Below are positions 10,659 through 20,368 of a stretch of 64,000 nt of DNA, piece by piece. Made by a program: the position numbers and the translations under genes. Position 1 is the stretch's first letter. Every line of letters starts with the position of its first letter. Under the pieces are notes generated by a model. It made no database searches, was not told the origin of the DNA, and saw only the letters and a list, made by a program, of their open reading frames with translations. The DNA lies in the NCBI RefSeq assembly GCF_963676275.1, contig NZ_OY781091.1, forward strand, positions 4,142,501-4,206,500, written 5' to 3'. Source of the DNA: an uncultured Cohaesibacter sp. GTDB lineage: Bacteria; Pseudomonadota; Alphaproteobacteria; Rhizobiales; Cohaesibacteraceae.

Positions 10659-11912
10659 TCATTTCTCGTCCAGGCCATAAAGAGAGTGCAGCGCCCGCAC
10701 GGCCAGTTCGGCATATTCCGCATCGATCAGAATGGAAATCTTGATCTCCGATGTCGTGATTGCGCGAATATTGATGCCCTTGTCGGCCAGCGCCTTGAAG
10801 GCCTTGGAGGCAACGCCGGCATGACTGCGCATGCCGATGCCGATGACCGACACCTTGACCACGTCGGTAGAGCCCTGCAGCACGTTATATTTGATATTGC
10901 CGCGCGCCGCTTCCAGAACATCCTTGGCGCGGGCGAAATCGCCCTTTGGCACCGTGAAGGTCATGTCGGTAATCGTGCCGTCTTCAGAAATATTCTGCAC
11001 GATCATGTCGACATTGATATTGGCCTCTGACAGAGGACCAAAGACATGCGCAGCGATGCCCGGCTTGTCTTCGAGCCGGCGCAGAGAGATTTGCGCTTCG
11101 TCCTTTGAGAAGGCAATTCCGGTTACAACCTGTTTTTCCACAATCTCATCCTCATCACAGATCAAAGTTCCGATGGGCTGGTCCGTATTCATCAGTTCGG
11201 GCGCATCAGGCTCGACAAAGGAGGACCGCACAAAAGTGCGCACATTATGCACCATCGCCATTTCAACAGAACGCACCTGCATCACCTTGGCACCAAGGGA
11301 AGCCATCTCGAGCATCTCCTCAAAGGAGATCTGCTCCAGCCGCCGTGCCTCGGGCACGATGCGCGGATCGGTGGTATAGACCCCGTCCACATCGGTGTAG
11401 ATGTCGCACCGGTCAGCCTTGATGGCAGCCGCGATGGCAACAGCGCTGGTGTCCGATCCGCCTCGCCCGAGAGTCGAGATCCGGTTGTCCGGAGCGATAC
11501 CCTGGAAGCCGGCAACGACCGCCACCTGGTTCATTTCCAGCCGCTGGATCAGCACCGAACCATCGATATCCTCGATGCGAGCAGCACCATGCACACCATT
11601 GGTTTTAAAAGGAATTTGCCAGCCGAGCCATGAGCGGGCATCGACCCCCATATTCTGCAGGGTCAGGGCAAGCAACCCCGATGTCACCTGCTCACCCGAG
11701 GAGACGACGGTATCATATTCGCGAGCATCATAGAGTGGGGAAGCCTCTTGCACCCAACCAACCAGCTCGTTGGTTTTTCCAGCCATGGCTGAAACCACAA
11801 CGGCCACCTGATTGCCTGCGTCCACTTCGCGCTTCACATGTCGGGCAACGCGTCTGATGCGATCCAGATCGGCGACAGACGTCCCCCCGAACTTCATGAC
11901 AAGACGAGCCAT
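10659..11912 (-). CDS. lysC: Aspartate kinase
   Basis: This enzyme phosphorylates aspartate in the first step of lysine, threonine, methionine and diaminopimelate synthesis. The 417-residue protein carries the kinase signature KFGGTSVAD near residue 8, an amino-acid-kinase fold to about residue 245, and two C-terminal ACT domains that normally bind lysine and/or threonine for feedback inhibition. It is a monofunctional kinase with no homoserine dehydrogenase domain. It diverges from ubiG and precedes ptsP by about 260 bp, the standard arrangement in Hyphomicrobiales. Confidence 0.97.
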   Translation of the reverse strand: MARLVMKFGGTSVADLDRIRRVARHVKREVDAGNQVAVVVSAMAGKTNELVGWVQEASPLYDAREYDTVVSSGEQVTSGLLALTLQNMGVDARSWLGWQIPFKTNGVHGAARIEDIDGSVLIQRLEMNQVAVVAGFQGIAPDNRISTLGRGGSDTSAVAIAAAIKADRCDIYTDVDGVYTTDPRIVPEARRLEQISFEEMLEMASLGAKVMQVRSVEMAMVHNVRTFVRSSFVEPDAPELMNTDQPIGTLICDEDEIVEKQVVTGIAFSKDEAQISLRRLEDKPGIAAHVFGPLSEANINVDMIVQNISEDGTITDMTFTVPKGDFARAKDVLEAARGNIKYNVLQGSTDVVKVSVIGIGMRSHAGVASKAFKALADKGINIRAITTSEIKISILIDAEYAELAVRALHSLYGLDEK

Positions 11913-12157
11913 TCACTATCGCTTTCTGTCACTGGTTTTTACGTTTTTAGCGACACAATCATATGGGTTGATTGACCTTGCCGCCGGTTGCGCTTAGTCA
12001 TACTCGGCAGTTGCCGCGCATGCAAGCGTTCAAAAGCTTGACTTTTCCAATTCCGGAAAGAAGCTATTGAAAACCATGGCGGACGCAACCAATCCGAAGG
12101 CCGCCTCACCTCGTACAATTGACAATATCAACAATCGGCAACAAAGGGCGCAGCACC

Positions 12158-12934
12158 ATGACACCCCAGAGCAAAAAAGAAGCGCAGGCCACTTCAAAAG
12201 CGACCACCGTCGATGATGCTGAAATTGCACGCTTTTCGGCCATGGCAGCCGAATGGTGGAGCCCAAAGGGCAATTTCCGCCCTCTGCACAAGTTCAACCC
12301 CACGCGCCTTGCCTATTTGCGCGAAACGATTCTGGCCCATTTCCAATGCGATGACAAAGCCTCTCGCCCCTTTGAGGGCTTGCGGCTTCTTGACGTGGGC
12401 TGCGGCGGCGGACTGCTTTGCGAGCCCCTGTGCCGTCTGGGCGCTGAGGTCACCGGCGTCGATGCCTCCGAGACCAACATCGGCATCGCCTCCACCCATG
12501 CCAGCGAAAGCGGTCTGGACATCACCTACCGCGCCACCACAGCCGAAGCTCTGGCCGCAGAAGGCGAGCAGTTCGATGTGGTGCTGACCATGGAAGTGGT
12601 CGAGCATGTGGCCGATGTCGATCTTTTCATTTCCGAATGCGCCAGCATGGTCAAGCCCGGCGGACTGATGGTCATCGCCACCCTCAACCGGACGCTCAAA
12701 TCGCACGCTCTGGCGATTGTCGGAGCAGAATATATTCTACGCTGGCTTCCGGTCGGCACCCATAGCTGGGAGAAATTCGTCAAACCGGACGAACTGGAAC
12801 GCGCCCTTGCCCCAACCGGGCTGGAAGTGATTGAAAAGGTGGGCGTGACCTATAACCCGCTTTTCGACAAATGGTCCCGCTCCAGAGACCTTGATGTCAA
12901 TTACATGGTCCTGTGCGCGCGCCCCCAATCTTGA
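12158..12934 (+). CDS. ubiG: Ubiquinone biosynthesis O-methyltransferase UbiG
   Basis: UbiG performs both O-methylation steps of ubiquinone synthesis at the inner membrane surface. The 258-residue protein contains [13 protein letters not shown] (SAM motif I, from residue 79), a [13 protein letters not shown] post-motif and the family-typical segment [17 protein letters not shown] near the N-terminus. The ATG at 12158 is preferred over a TTG 13 codons upstream because family members start near here; its ribosome site (AAAGGGCG) is weak and distant. Divergent from lysC. Confidence 0.93.
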   Translation: MTPQSKKEAQATSKATTVDDAEIARFSAMAAEWWSPKGNFRPLHKFNPTRLAYLRETILAHFQCDDKASRPFEGLRLLDVGCGGGLLCEPLCRLGAEVTGVDASETNIGIASTHASESGLDITYRATTAEALAAEGEQFDVVLTMEVVEHVADVDLFISECASMVKPGGLMVIATLNRTLKSHALAIVGAEYILRWLPVGTHSWEKFVKPDELERALAPTGLEVIEKVGVTYNPLFDKWSRSRDLDVNYMVLCARPQS

Positions 12935-13269
12935 TTGCACCGCCAAGCTCCACAAAAAGTCATAACACAGATAAGCGATAGGTAAATATTACCCTTCGCA
13001 AAAGAAAACGCGCGTCAGTTTCATATTTTGACAATAGCAAATCTTAAGTAGAGACAAGTCTCAAACCCCACAAAATCAACAATGGAACAATTTATATTGT
13101 ACATTTAAAATTATTTTACCCAGATTTAACAAAATTCGCGAATTATGAAGTGGAATTCTTTGATCAGCCAAGTTGATTAAAGAAAAGTCTCCGCAACCAA
13201 AGATAAATAGCCGCACAACCAGCAGTTTATTTTTCAATTCTGAATGGCACAAAACAAGGTTTTACTATA
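12935..13269. other. AT-rich intergenic region upstream of a chemoreceptor gene
   Basis: About 335 bp, clearly richer in A and T than its surroundings. No gene or RNA is supported. It presumably holds the chemoreceptor promoter; no single promoter could be assigned with confidence. Confidence 0.5.
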
Positions 13270-15459
13270 ATGAACCTCCACTCCATTCGCGTTCGCATCG
13301 TCGCATTCACCGCCATATGCGTTATCGGCTCTACCGGCACCATCGTGGGATACAATCTCTGGTCAGCCAGCAAGAATGCCGACTATGTCGCTTCGAATGT
13401 GGGCGAACTTCTTGAAAAAGAGAGCCAAGCATCGCTGTCCAATCTGGCAGCAACACAAGCCGGCATCATCAAATCCGAAGTAGAGATTGCCTTTTCCACC
13501 GCACGCGGCATCGCCAAGGCACTGGAAACCGTAGCCGAACCGGAGAATGAAGGCGGCTCGCCGACCGAAATCCGACGCATCCAGCTCAATGAGCTGCTGC
13601 ATCGCGCCCTGCTCGACAATCCACGCCTCAATGGCACCTATAGCGCATGGGAACCCGATGCTCTGGACGGAATGGACGCAATCTACAAGTCGGATACCGC
13701 CATGGGGTCTGACGCTACAGGACGCGCCCTGCCCTACTGGACGCGTGACGATGGCGGCCAGATCGCTGTTCAGCCTCTTGTGGAATATGACAGTGCGGAA
13801 AAGCATCCAAACGGACTGGTCAAGGGGGGATGGTTCCTAACCCCCGAACGCACGGGCAAAGAGAGCGTGTTGGCACCTCTGCCCTATGTCGTGCAGGGTG
13901 AGCCGGTCTATCTGGCAACCATGTCCGTACCGATCATGATTGAAGGCAAGTTTGCCGGTGTTGCAGGCACCGATTTCGAGCTGTCCTTTGTGCAGGAACT
14001 TGCCCAAAAGGTGGACCAGAGCATTTATAATGGCAGCGGTACGGTGGAAATCGTCACCAATGACGGCCTTGTGCTTGCCTCCAGCGCCGATCCGAAACTG
14101 ATTGGTGGCAAATTCGAATTTGATCAGGACCACGGAACCGAAGAAGCCAACGTCATTGCCGAAGGGGCGAGCAAGATCTTTGTTGATGACAAGGATGATG
14201 CCCTGCGCGTCTTCTCGCCCATCGCTCTGGGTCGCACCGGCCTGAGCTGGTCAGTTGTCATCGATGTTCCGCGCTCAGTGGCCATGGCTGATGCCATCGC
14301 CATGGGCGAGGCAATGAATGCCCGCAATGACAGCGCCCTCTTCTGGCAGCTGGTTGTTGCCCTGCTGGTCGCCGTCGTTGCCATGCTCGCCATGGCTTGG
14401 GTTGCGCACAATATTTCCGGCCCGATCGTCAGCATGGCCACCATCCTGCGCCGCATCGCATCAGGCGAAAGCGTGGACAAGGTGGATGGAGCTGATCGCA
14501 AGGACGAGATTGGCGCCATCGCTCAGGCCTCCGAAATATTGCGCACCGGTTTGATTGAAGCAGAAAATCTGCGCCGGGAAGCAGGCATTCGCGAAGAAGC
14601 CGAAAGAAAGCTGCTCGACCGCCGCGCAAAGCTGGCGCAGAATTTCGTCTCCCGCATGCAGGAACTCTCCACCGGCATCGCCTCCTCCTCAAGCGAGGTG
14701 GCCATCGCAGCCAAGGATCTGTCCGCCACGGCCGAGGAAACCACACGCCAATCCCAGTCTGTGGCCATCGCCGCCGATCAGGCCTCCAACAATGTGCAGA
14801 CCGTGGCCAGCGCCACCGAAGAAATGGCCGCCTCGGTGCGCGTGGTCAACGAGCAGGTCATCCATTCCGCACAGGTTGCCGACAGGGCACATGGCGAGGC
14901 CGACGCCGCCAATCAGAAAATCAACAGCCTTGCAGCAGCAGCTGCCGCGATCGGTGACGTCATCGAGCTGATCAACGGCATCGCCGGTCAGACCAATCTG
15001 CTTGCCCTTAACGCCACCATCGAAGCAGCACGCGCTGGCGAGGCCGGCAAGGGCTTTGCGGTTGTGGCAGCAGAAGTGAAGGATCTCGCCTCCCAGACTG
15101 CCAGAGCCACCGAAGATATCGGACTGAAAATCTCCGAAATCCAGCAGGCAACGGACAGCACGGTCAAGTCTGTAGGTGAAATCGGAGAGGTCATCGCCAC
15201 GATCAAGGACATCGCGACCGAGATCACAGCAGCCGTCGACGAGCAGGGCACGGCAACCGCCGAGATTGCCAGAAACTGCCAGCAGGCTGCAACGGGCACA
15301 GATGAAGTGACCCATAATATCGACGGCGTAAGCCTTGCCGCACAACAGACCGGCACAGCCTCGACCAAACTGCAAGATCTCTCCAAGGGCCTGTCCGATC
15401 AGGCCGGAGACCTCAGCAAGATCGTCGAGAAATTCGTCGAAGACTTCGCCGCCGCCTGA
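13270..15459 (+). CDS. Methyl-accepting chemotaxis protein with periplasmic Cache domain
   Basis: A membrane chemoreceptor of 729 residues. A first membrane segment (about 8-28) is followed by a periplasmic ligand-binding region of some 320 residues that looks like a dCache_1 domain. The region [20 protein letters not shown] is typical of receptors for amino acids or other small molecules. A second membrane segment (about 358-380), a HAMP domain and the cytoplasmic signalling hairpin follow; the hairpin tip contains [20 protein letters not shown] (around residues 575-595). No CheR-binding pentapeptide is evident at the C-terminus (VEDFAAA). The ligand cannot be told. The gene is monocistronic with its own terminator at 15498-15525. 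A weak AAGG lies about 11 bases before the ATG. Confidence 0.93.
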   Translation: MNLHSIRVRIVAFTAICVIGSTGTIVGYNLWSASKNADYVASNVGELLEKESQASLSNLAATQAGIIKSEVEIAFSTARGIAKALETVAEPENEGGSPTEIRRIQLNELLHRALLDNPRLNGTYSAWEPDALDGMDAIYKSDTAMGSDATGRALPYWTRDDGGQIAVQPLVEYDSAEKHPNGLVKGGWFLTPERTGKESVLAPLPYVVQGEPVYLATMSVPIMIEGKFAGVAGTDFELSFVQELAQKVDQSIYNGSGTVEIVTNDGLVLASSADPKLIGGKFEFDQDHGTEEANVIAEGASKIFVDDKDDALRVFSPIALGRTGLSWSVVIDVPRSVAMADAIAMGEAMNARNDSALFWQLVVALLVAVVAMLAMAWVAHNISGPIVSMATILRRIASGESVDKVDGADRKDEIGAIAQASEILRTGLIEAENLRREAGIREEAERKLLDRRAKLAQNFVSRMQELSTGIASSSSEVAIAAKDLSATAEETTRQSQSVAIAADQASNNVQTVASATEEMAASVRVVNEQVIHSAQVADRAHGEADAANQKINSLAAAAAAIGDVIELINGIAGQTNLLALNATIEAARAGEAGKGFAVVAAEVKDLASQTARATEDIGLKISEIQQATDSTVKSVGEIGEVIATIKDIATEITAAVDEQGTATAEIARNCQQAATGTDEVTHNIDGVSLAAQQTGTASTKLQDLSKGLSDQAGDLSKIVEKFVEDFAAA

Positions 15460-15497
15460 CGGTTGGCCAAAAAGAAAAAAAGTCCCCCAAACCTATT

Positions 15498-15525
15498 CGC
15501 CCCGGGTCCCCTCCGGGGCGTTTTT
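15498..15525 (+). terminator. Intrinsic terminator after the Cache chemoreceptor
   Basis: CGCCCCGG and CCGGGGCG pair around a 7-base loop and are followed directly by TTTTT. Confidence 0.9.
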
Positions 15526-15616
15526 CGTTTGGATCATTACCCCGCGCGGGGGCGAGGCATTAAGGTTCAGCCGGAAAATGTGAAGCAACAGCGAGTTGAA
15601 GCGATGACAACACCTG

Positions 15617-16153
15617 TCAGTTCTGGTCTTCGGGCAGGACCGGCATCGGCAAACAGTCGATGCCATCCTCGGCCAGCGACTTCACCTCATCCACGGTCGC
15701 CTCGCCATAGATCCCGCGCTCCTTGCTTTCCTTGAAATGCATCTTGCGGGCCTCTTCGGCAAATTTGTCGCCAACATAATCGGCATTCTTGACCACATGC
15801 TCCCTGAAGGCACGCATCATCTGACGGATCTGCTGTGGATCTGCCCCCTCAAGCGGCCCGGCCGCAGCCCCTGTTGCCCCTGCCATGGCGTTGGCAGCAA
15901 CGCTCCCGGAGACCTCGGCTGGCTGCGGAGCAGCAACATCACGCCCCCCGACATCTCCGCCCCTGCGGGCGGCATTATCCTGAGTGCGCGTCCCAGTCAC
16001 GCGCGGCGCCATCAGCGATTTGGAGATTTTCGTAGACGCGCAATAGGGACATTGAACATGGCCATCACGGGTCTGGGCTTCGCAATCCTCATTATTGCGG
16101 AACCAGCCTTCAAACACGTGATCATGCTCGCAGCGCAGCGAATACTTAATCAA
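15617..16153 (-). CDS. DUF1178 family protein
   Basis: A 178-residue protein of unknown function. The N-terminus is a small zinc-ribbon-like region with cysteines at 8, 24, 35 and 38 (CPYC), reminiscent of FmdB-type regulatory ribbons. The middle is a low-complexity Ala/Gly linker, and the C-terminal 60 residues are conserved in the family (FREHVVKNADYVGDKFAEEA, then EERGIYGEA-like sequence). It is the last of four minus-strand genes (comF, grxC, nitrilase, DUF1178) that travel together in Hyphomicrobiales. This suggests a redox or quality-control context, but no role is known. Confidence 0.88.
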   Translation of the reverse strand: MIKYSLRCEHDHVFEGWFRNNEDCEAQTRDGHVQCPYCASTKISKSLMAPRVTGTRTQDNAARRGGDVGGRDVAAPQPAEVSGSVAANAMAGATGAAAGPLEGADPQQIRQMMRAFREHVVKNADYVGDKFAEEARKMHFKESKERGIYGEATVDEVKSLAEDGIDCLPMPVLPEDQN

Positions 16154-16292
16154 GTCAAACCCCTAAGTCGCGTCAGAATGATGTTGAGACCTTGCCCGAT
16201 TTCACAGCCCAAACTGTGCATCGCGCAGAAAAATGCATTTCGCCTTGATTGGCAAGCGAAATTTCTCTCCCCTGAATATAGGGTAAAAGAGA

Positions 16293-17123
16293 TCAGATTT
16301 CAAAAGAGCGGTCATGCTGGAGAGATGGAATTGCCGTCCGGCAAACATCGACCCGCGCCATATCAATATCGGCGGCGATGAAGCCGGGTTCCTCATCCCC
16401 TTCGGCCAATATGGTACCCCAGGGATCTATGATGATGGAATGGCCATAGGTCTTGCGCCCATTCTCATGCTCGCCCCCTTGCGCAGCGGCAATGACAAAT
16501 GCACCATTTTCGATGGCCCGCGCCCGCAGCAACACATCCCAGTGGGCCTGCCCCGTCCGCTTGGTAAAGGCGGCAGGGACCGCCAGAATATTGGCCCCCT
16601 TCTGATTGCAAAGCGCGCGATAGAGATAGGGGAAACGCAGATCATAGCAAATAGACATGCCGAGCGTTCCCCATGGCAGAACTGCACTCACAGCCTTCTG
16701 TCCCGGCACGAAACTGGCAGATTCGCGGTAGCTTTCGCCATTTTCCAGATCCACATCGAACATATGGATCTTGTCATAGCGGGCAGCAATGCGCCCCGTC
16801 GGCGACAGCAGCAGGGAGCGATTGACCGCCTTCATCTCATCGCAGGTTTTGACCAGAAAGGACATGGAGCCGATATGCAGCCAGATATCCAGCTCCTCGG
16901 CCAGCGCCTGCATCCGCTTGAGACCCTCGTCGTCATCCTCTGCGCAGAGAACGCCCATCATCGCCTTGCGGTTCATTTCCATGGTCGCGGTCTGCTCGGG
17001 CGTCTGAATATATAAGCAGCCATCCCGGCGCGCTTCCCTGACAAGACGCTCGGCTTCATCCAGATTATGCTCCGGATCGCGGCCGGAACGCAGTTGAACA
17101 CAGGCAGCGCGAAAGGTCGTCAT
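16293..17123 (-). CDS. Carbon-nitrogen hydrolase, Nit1/Nit2-like
   Basis: A 276-residue member of the nitrilase superfamily. The catalytic triad is visible: Glu43 (TPEQT), Lys118 (RYDKIHMFD) and Cys159 (SICYDLRFP). The sequence around the lysine and cysteine matches the Nit branch, whose members hydrolyse deaminated glutathione or omega-amides such as 2-oxoglutaramate. Its position directly downstream of glutaredoxin grxC supports glutathione repair, but that is inference. Length is normal. There is a gap of about 150 bp to grxC, with no obvious promoter or terminator. Confidence 0.9.
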   Translation of the reverse strand: MTTFRAACVQLRSGRDPEHNLDEAERLVREARRDGCLYIQTPEQTATMEMNRKAMMGVLCAEDDDEGLKRMQALAEELDIWLHIGSMSFLVKTCDEMKAVNRSLLLSPTGRIAARYDKIHMFDVDLENGESYRESASFVPGQKAVSAVLPWGTLGMSICYDLRFPYLYRALCNQKGANILAVPAAFTKRTGQAHWDVLLRARAIENGAFVIAAAQGGEHENGRKTYGHSIIIDPWGTILAEGDEEPGFIAADIDMARVDVCRTAIPSLQHDRSFEI

Positions 17124-17274
17124 ACAACTCTCCAGACTATCTAGACATCATCTCATCATGAACCGGCACGAGGGGGCCGAATAGAAGCAACTCCGATTCA
17201 TAATCAGCCCCGCCCCTGATGACAAGCGGACAAAATGCCCGCCTTGCAAGAGCACTCGCGCAGCAGATGGCCAG

Positions 17275-17529
17275 CTAGGCCGCCAGCATTGCGTCCAGCT
17301 TGCCCGCCTTGTCCAGCGCGAAGAGATCATCGCAACCGCCCACATGCTCTTCATTGATGAAGATCTGCGGGAAGGTCCGCCGCCCTGATCGCTGCATCAT
17401 TTCCTGCTTGATATCAAAATCGAAAGTGGCGTCCAGTTCGCGAAAAGCAACGCCCTTGTCGCTCAGCAACTTTTTGGCTGCAGTACAAAAACCACACATC
17501 TTGCGGGTATAAATAACGACCTCTGCCAT
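17275..17529 (-). CDS. grxC: Glutaredoxin 3
   Basis: A small thiol-disulfide oxidoreductase that uses glutathione to reduce protein disulfides in the cytoplasm. The 84-residue protein has a dithiol active site CGFC (cysteines 12 and 15), the cis-proline segment TFPQIFI and the glutathione-binding GGCDDL. The ATG at 17529 is set by GGAGG five bases upstream. It lies between comF and the nitrilase gene. Confidence 0.95.
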   Translation of the reverse strand: MAEVVIYTRKMCGFCTAAKKLLSDKGVAFRELDATFDFDIKQEMMQRSGRRTFPQIFINEEHVGGCDDLFALDKAGKLDAMLAA

Positions 17530-17617
17530 CTCGGCCTCCAATCATTCAAACCGGCCAGCTTGCCTCATCTGCATCTGCAGCAGGCATCCAGTTTGTAGTC
17601 ATTCAAAACTTCATAAT

Positions 17618-18436
17618 TTATATGGGCATTTCAGAGCCAGCGGCAACCCGCGCAAAAGTGATAATGCAAATTTCCCCTGCATTGGATCGCCGCAGCGCCC
17701 GACAGCAGGCCTCAAGCGTCGCGCCCGTTGTCCAGACATCGTCAATCAGCACCACACTGCGGTCGGCAAGCGACAACCTTTCGGACAGATTGACCTGAAA
17801 AGCCCCCTCGACATTGATCCGGCGCTCTTCCTCGCTCAGCCCCACCTGCTGGCGTGTTGGCCGGGTACGCTGCAACAGATCGGGAACAAACATCAATCCC
17901 GTCTCCTCGGCAATTGCCTTGGCCAGCAAGGCCGACTGATTGAAACGCCGCCGCCACAAGCGCCTCCGGTGCAACGGAACCGGAACGATCACGGCGCGTG
18001 GATCGGCAAGACAATCCGCCCCGGCGCGCACCATCCAGCGCCCCATCACCGTAGCCAGATCTGTCCTGTCACGATATTTGAGTTGATGCACCATGCGGCG
18101 AGCGGTTCGCCCGAACAGGGTTACCGAGCGGGCACGATCATAGATGGGTGGATTGGCCAGCACATCGGGACTGACCAGCGCTTCGCCCAGATCATAGGAA
18201 AAGGGAAGCCCCGAAACGGAACAATAGGGCCGCGCGATCCATTCCATGTCTCCCCAGCATTCCCCGCACAGGGAATTGGCATCCTGCACGATCTTGCCAC
18301 ATCCGGCACATCTGGGCGGGATCACCAAATCCTGCAAGGCGCGCGCGAGCTTTTGCAGCCTTATAGCAAAAGACAACCGAACGCTCCCCACCTCGGCTTG
18401 ATCAGACAGCGCTTCCCTTTGGAGAAACTTCACCAT
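17618..18436 (-). CDS. comF: ComF family protein (phosphoribosyltransferase fold)
   Basis: ComF proteins belong to the type I phosphoribosyltransferase superfamily and in some bacteria assist uptake or handling of transforming DNA; in proteobacteria their substrate is unknown. The 272-residue product has an N-terminal zinc-ribbon-like double CxxC (PPRCAGCGK, LCGECW), the family segment YRDRTDLATVMGRWM, and the PRPP-binding loop VLIDDVWTTGAT. It is the first gene of the minus-strand group ending in the DUF1178 gene, and diverges from the methyltransferase gene at 18612. Confidence 0.92.
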   Translation of the reverse strand: MVKFLQREALSDQAEVGSVRLSFAIRLQKLARALQDLVIPPRCAGCGKIVQDANSLCGECWGDMEWIARPYCSVSGLPFSYDLGEALVSPDVLANPPIYDRARSVTLFGRTARRMVHQLKYRDRTDLATVMGRWMVRAGADCLADPRAVIVPVPLHRRRLWRRRFNQSALLAKAIAEETGLMFVPDLLQRTRPTRQQVGLSEEERRINVEGAFQVNLSERLSLADRSVVLIDDVWTTGATLEACCRALRRSNAGEICIITFARVAAGSEMPI

Positions 18437-18611
18437 TGACTCCCCATCCCCTCGCGCTTAGCTACAACGCGTAGATGATACCAATGGACAGAATGCAACA
18501 AGCCGCTTTGTCGCACAAGATGCCCCAGCTTTGGCGGGCACAACAATTAAACCAGACCCGGCGGAAACCAACACACGCTTCCCAACAGAAGGCATCACAG
18601 GCGCAACTGGC

Positions 18612-19505
18612 ATGACAGGTAATAACGGCATCCCCCAGCTCTTTGACATCGCCCTGCTGGCGCAACGGCGCAAAAGGGCCCTGTCGAAATATGGCGAGGA
18701 TGGCGATTTTCTCCTCAGGGAAGTCGCCAGCGACATGCTGGACCGGTTGTCTCTGGTCATGCGCCCCTTCCCCGAGATTGTCGAGTTGGGGGGCCATACC
18801 GGCCTGCTCGCCAAATCCCTGCAAAATCGCAAAGGCACCCGACGCGTTACAAGACTGGAGCAAGTGCCGGACTTCTTCTCCGGCATGGAACAGGGAATTG
18901 TGGTGGACCCAGAAATCCTGCCCCTCAAGGCAGGCAGCATCAATCTGCTTGTCGCGCCCCTCTTCCTGCATTGGATCAATGATCTGCCCGGCCTGCTGCT
19001 GCAAATCCGGCAGTGTCTGGCACCGGACGGGCTGCTCATGGCCACCCTGCTGGGGCGGGAAAGCCTCAAGGAATTGCGCCAGGCCTTTCTGGTTGCCGAC
19101 AGCGAAATCACCGGTGGGGCCAGCCCGCGCGTCGCCCCGCTGCCCGATCTCAAGGATATGGGCACCCTGCTTCAGAGAGCAGGCTTTACCCTGCCCGTGA
19201 TCGACCATGACATGCTGACCGTGCGCTATGCATCTCTGTTTGATCTGATGCAGGATCTGAGACGCATGGGGGCAACCAACATCCTTCATGACCGCAGCCG
19301 CACCATGCTGCGGCGCGATGTGCTCTTGCGGGCAGCAGAAATCTATCAGCAGGAATTTTCCGACCCGGACGGCCGCATTCGGGCCAGTTTCCAGATCCTG
19401 TCCCTGTCGGGTTGGGCACCCGATGAAAGCCAACAAAAGCCATTGAAACCGGGCAGCGCCCGAATCTCTCTGACCTCCGTTCTTGGCGACAAGTCGCGGC
19501 AATAA
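18612..19505 (+). CDS. SAM-dependent methyltransferase, BioC/NDUFAF5-like
   Basis: A Class I methyltransferase-like protein of 298 residues. It begins with an FDIALLAQRRKRA segment typical of the BioC/NDUFAF5 group; motif I is degenerate (VELGGHTGLLAKSL), and the region LLVAPLFLHWINDLPG matches the post-motif of this group. The mitochondrial relative NDUFAF5 hydroxylates an arginine of a complex I subunit, so a true methylation reaction is not certain. I chose the ATG at 18612. A TTG at 18531 would add 27 residues that lack family similarity. It diverges from comF, an arrangement common in Hyphomicrobiales. Confidence 0.82.
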   Translation: MTGNNGIPQLFDIALLAQRRKRALSKYGEDGDFLLREVASDMLDRLSLVMRPFPEIVELGGHTGLLAKSLQNRKGTRRVTRLEQVPDFFSGMEQGIVVDPEILPLKAGSINLLVAPLFLHWINDLPGLLLQIRQCLAPDGLLMATLLGRESLKELRQAFLVADSEITGGASPRVAPLPDLKDMGTLLQRAGFTLPVIDHDMLTVRYASLFDLMQDLRRMGATNILHDRSRTMLRRDVLLRAAEIYQQEFSDPDGRIRASFQILSLSGWAPDESQQKPLKPGSARISLTSVLGDKSRQ

Positions 19506-19579
19506 AAGCCCGCAGGCTATGGAACCATGGCCCAATCAAATATCAGCGCGTTCCAAGGCGTATCGAGGGGAAATCCAAA

Positions 19580-19756
19580 TCAGGAAAAAATGCTGTCCAG
19601 CGTGGCCTGAAGAAAGGCCAGCATATCGGTCAATGTCACAGACAGGGTGCGAAGCGCGGTGATAACGACCAGGCTCACCAGACCGGCAATAATGCCATAT
19701 TCCATGAATGTGGCACCGCTTTCGTCTTTCAGAAAATCACGCATATTTCGAAACAT
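19580..19756 (-). CDS. Flp family type IVb pilin
   Basis: A 58-residue pilin precursor. The short basic leader ends in the prepilin peptidase site SG|ATFMEYG (cleavage after Gly14, with the conserved Glu five residues later), followed by a hydrophobic helix of about 20 residues. Flp pilins are assembled by the Tad machinery on the cell surface for adhesion. None of the Tad genes is in this window, so the gene is isolated here, between a methyltransferase gene and mutT. The ATG at 19756 gives the normal leader length; the frame continues 18 codons upstream without relevance. Confidence 0.88.
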   Translation of the reverse strand: MFRNMRDFLKDESGATFMEYGIIAGLVSLVVITALRTLSVTLTDMLAFLQATLDSIFS

Positions 19757-19919
19757 GACGACCCTGCCGAGTAAAGGTTGAGCGGAACAAAGACAAATTT
19801 TGCCTGTCATGTATAAATTTATCGAAAATTATAAAAAAAATCTCAAAAAACAGACAGGAACAGCCAGTTTCCCGAAATAATAGCAACCAAAAGCTTAACC
19901 GGATTGCAGAAAGTGGGCC

Positions 19920-20357
19920 TCAGGCACCCAACAAATCGACCAGTGGCGGGATCAGAGGCAAATCGGCAGGTGGCATCGGATAGTCACGCAAGGCGCCAGC
20001 CCTCACCCATTTGATTGCCTGCCCCTCGCGAGGCTGCGGCACGCCTTCCCAGCGACGGCAGATATAAAGCGGCATGAGCAGATGGAAATCTTCATAGCCA
20101 TGGCTGGCAAAGGTCAGAGGAGCCAGACAGGCCTCCTTGGTCCGGATGCCCAGTTCCTCTTCCAGCTCGCGAATGAGGGCGACTTCAGGCCGCTCCCCGG
20201 CCTCAAGCTTGCCGCCGGGGAATTCCCACAGCCCGGCGAGATTCTTTCCCTCCGGGCGCTGGGCGATCAGAATGCGGTTATCCTGATCCACCAGAGCGAC
20301 AGCCACCACCAGCAACAGCCGGACCGGCTTTTCCATCTTCTCTTCCGATGCAGTCAT
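19920..20357 (-). CDS. mutT: 8-oxo-dGTP diphosphatase MutT
   Basis: MutT hydrolyses 8-oxo-dGTP and so prevents A:T to C:G transversions. The 145-residue protein has a complete Nudix box from Gly49 to Ile71, including REL and EE. The N-terminal VVAVALVD and the segments FPGGK and HLLMPLY match the MutT branch. It starts 11 bp after the argJ stop, so the two are probably co-transcribed, as in many Hyphomicrobiales. An internal ATG at residue 8 is an alternative start. Confidence 0.93.
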   Translation of the reverse strand: MTASEEKMEKPVRLLLVVAVALVDQDNRILIAQRPEGKNLAGLWEFPGGKLEAGERPEVALIRELEEELGIRTKEACLAPLTFASHGYEDFHLLMPLYICRRWEGVPQPREGQAIKWVRAGALRDYPMPPADLPLIPPLVDLLGA

Positions 20358-20368
20358 CCAGAAAGGCC

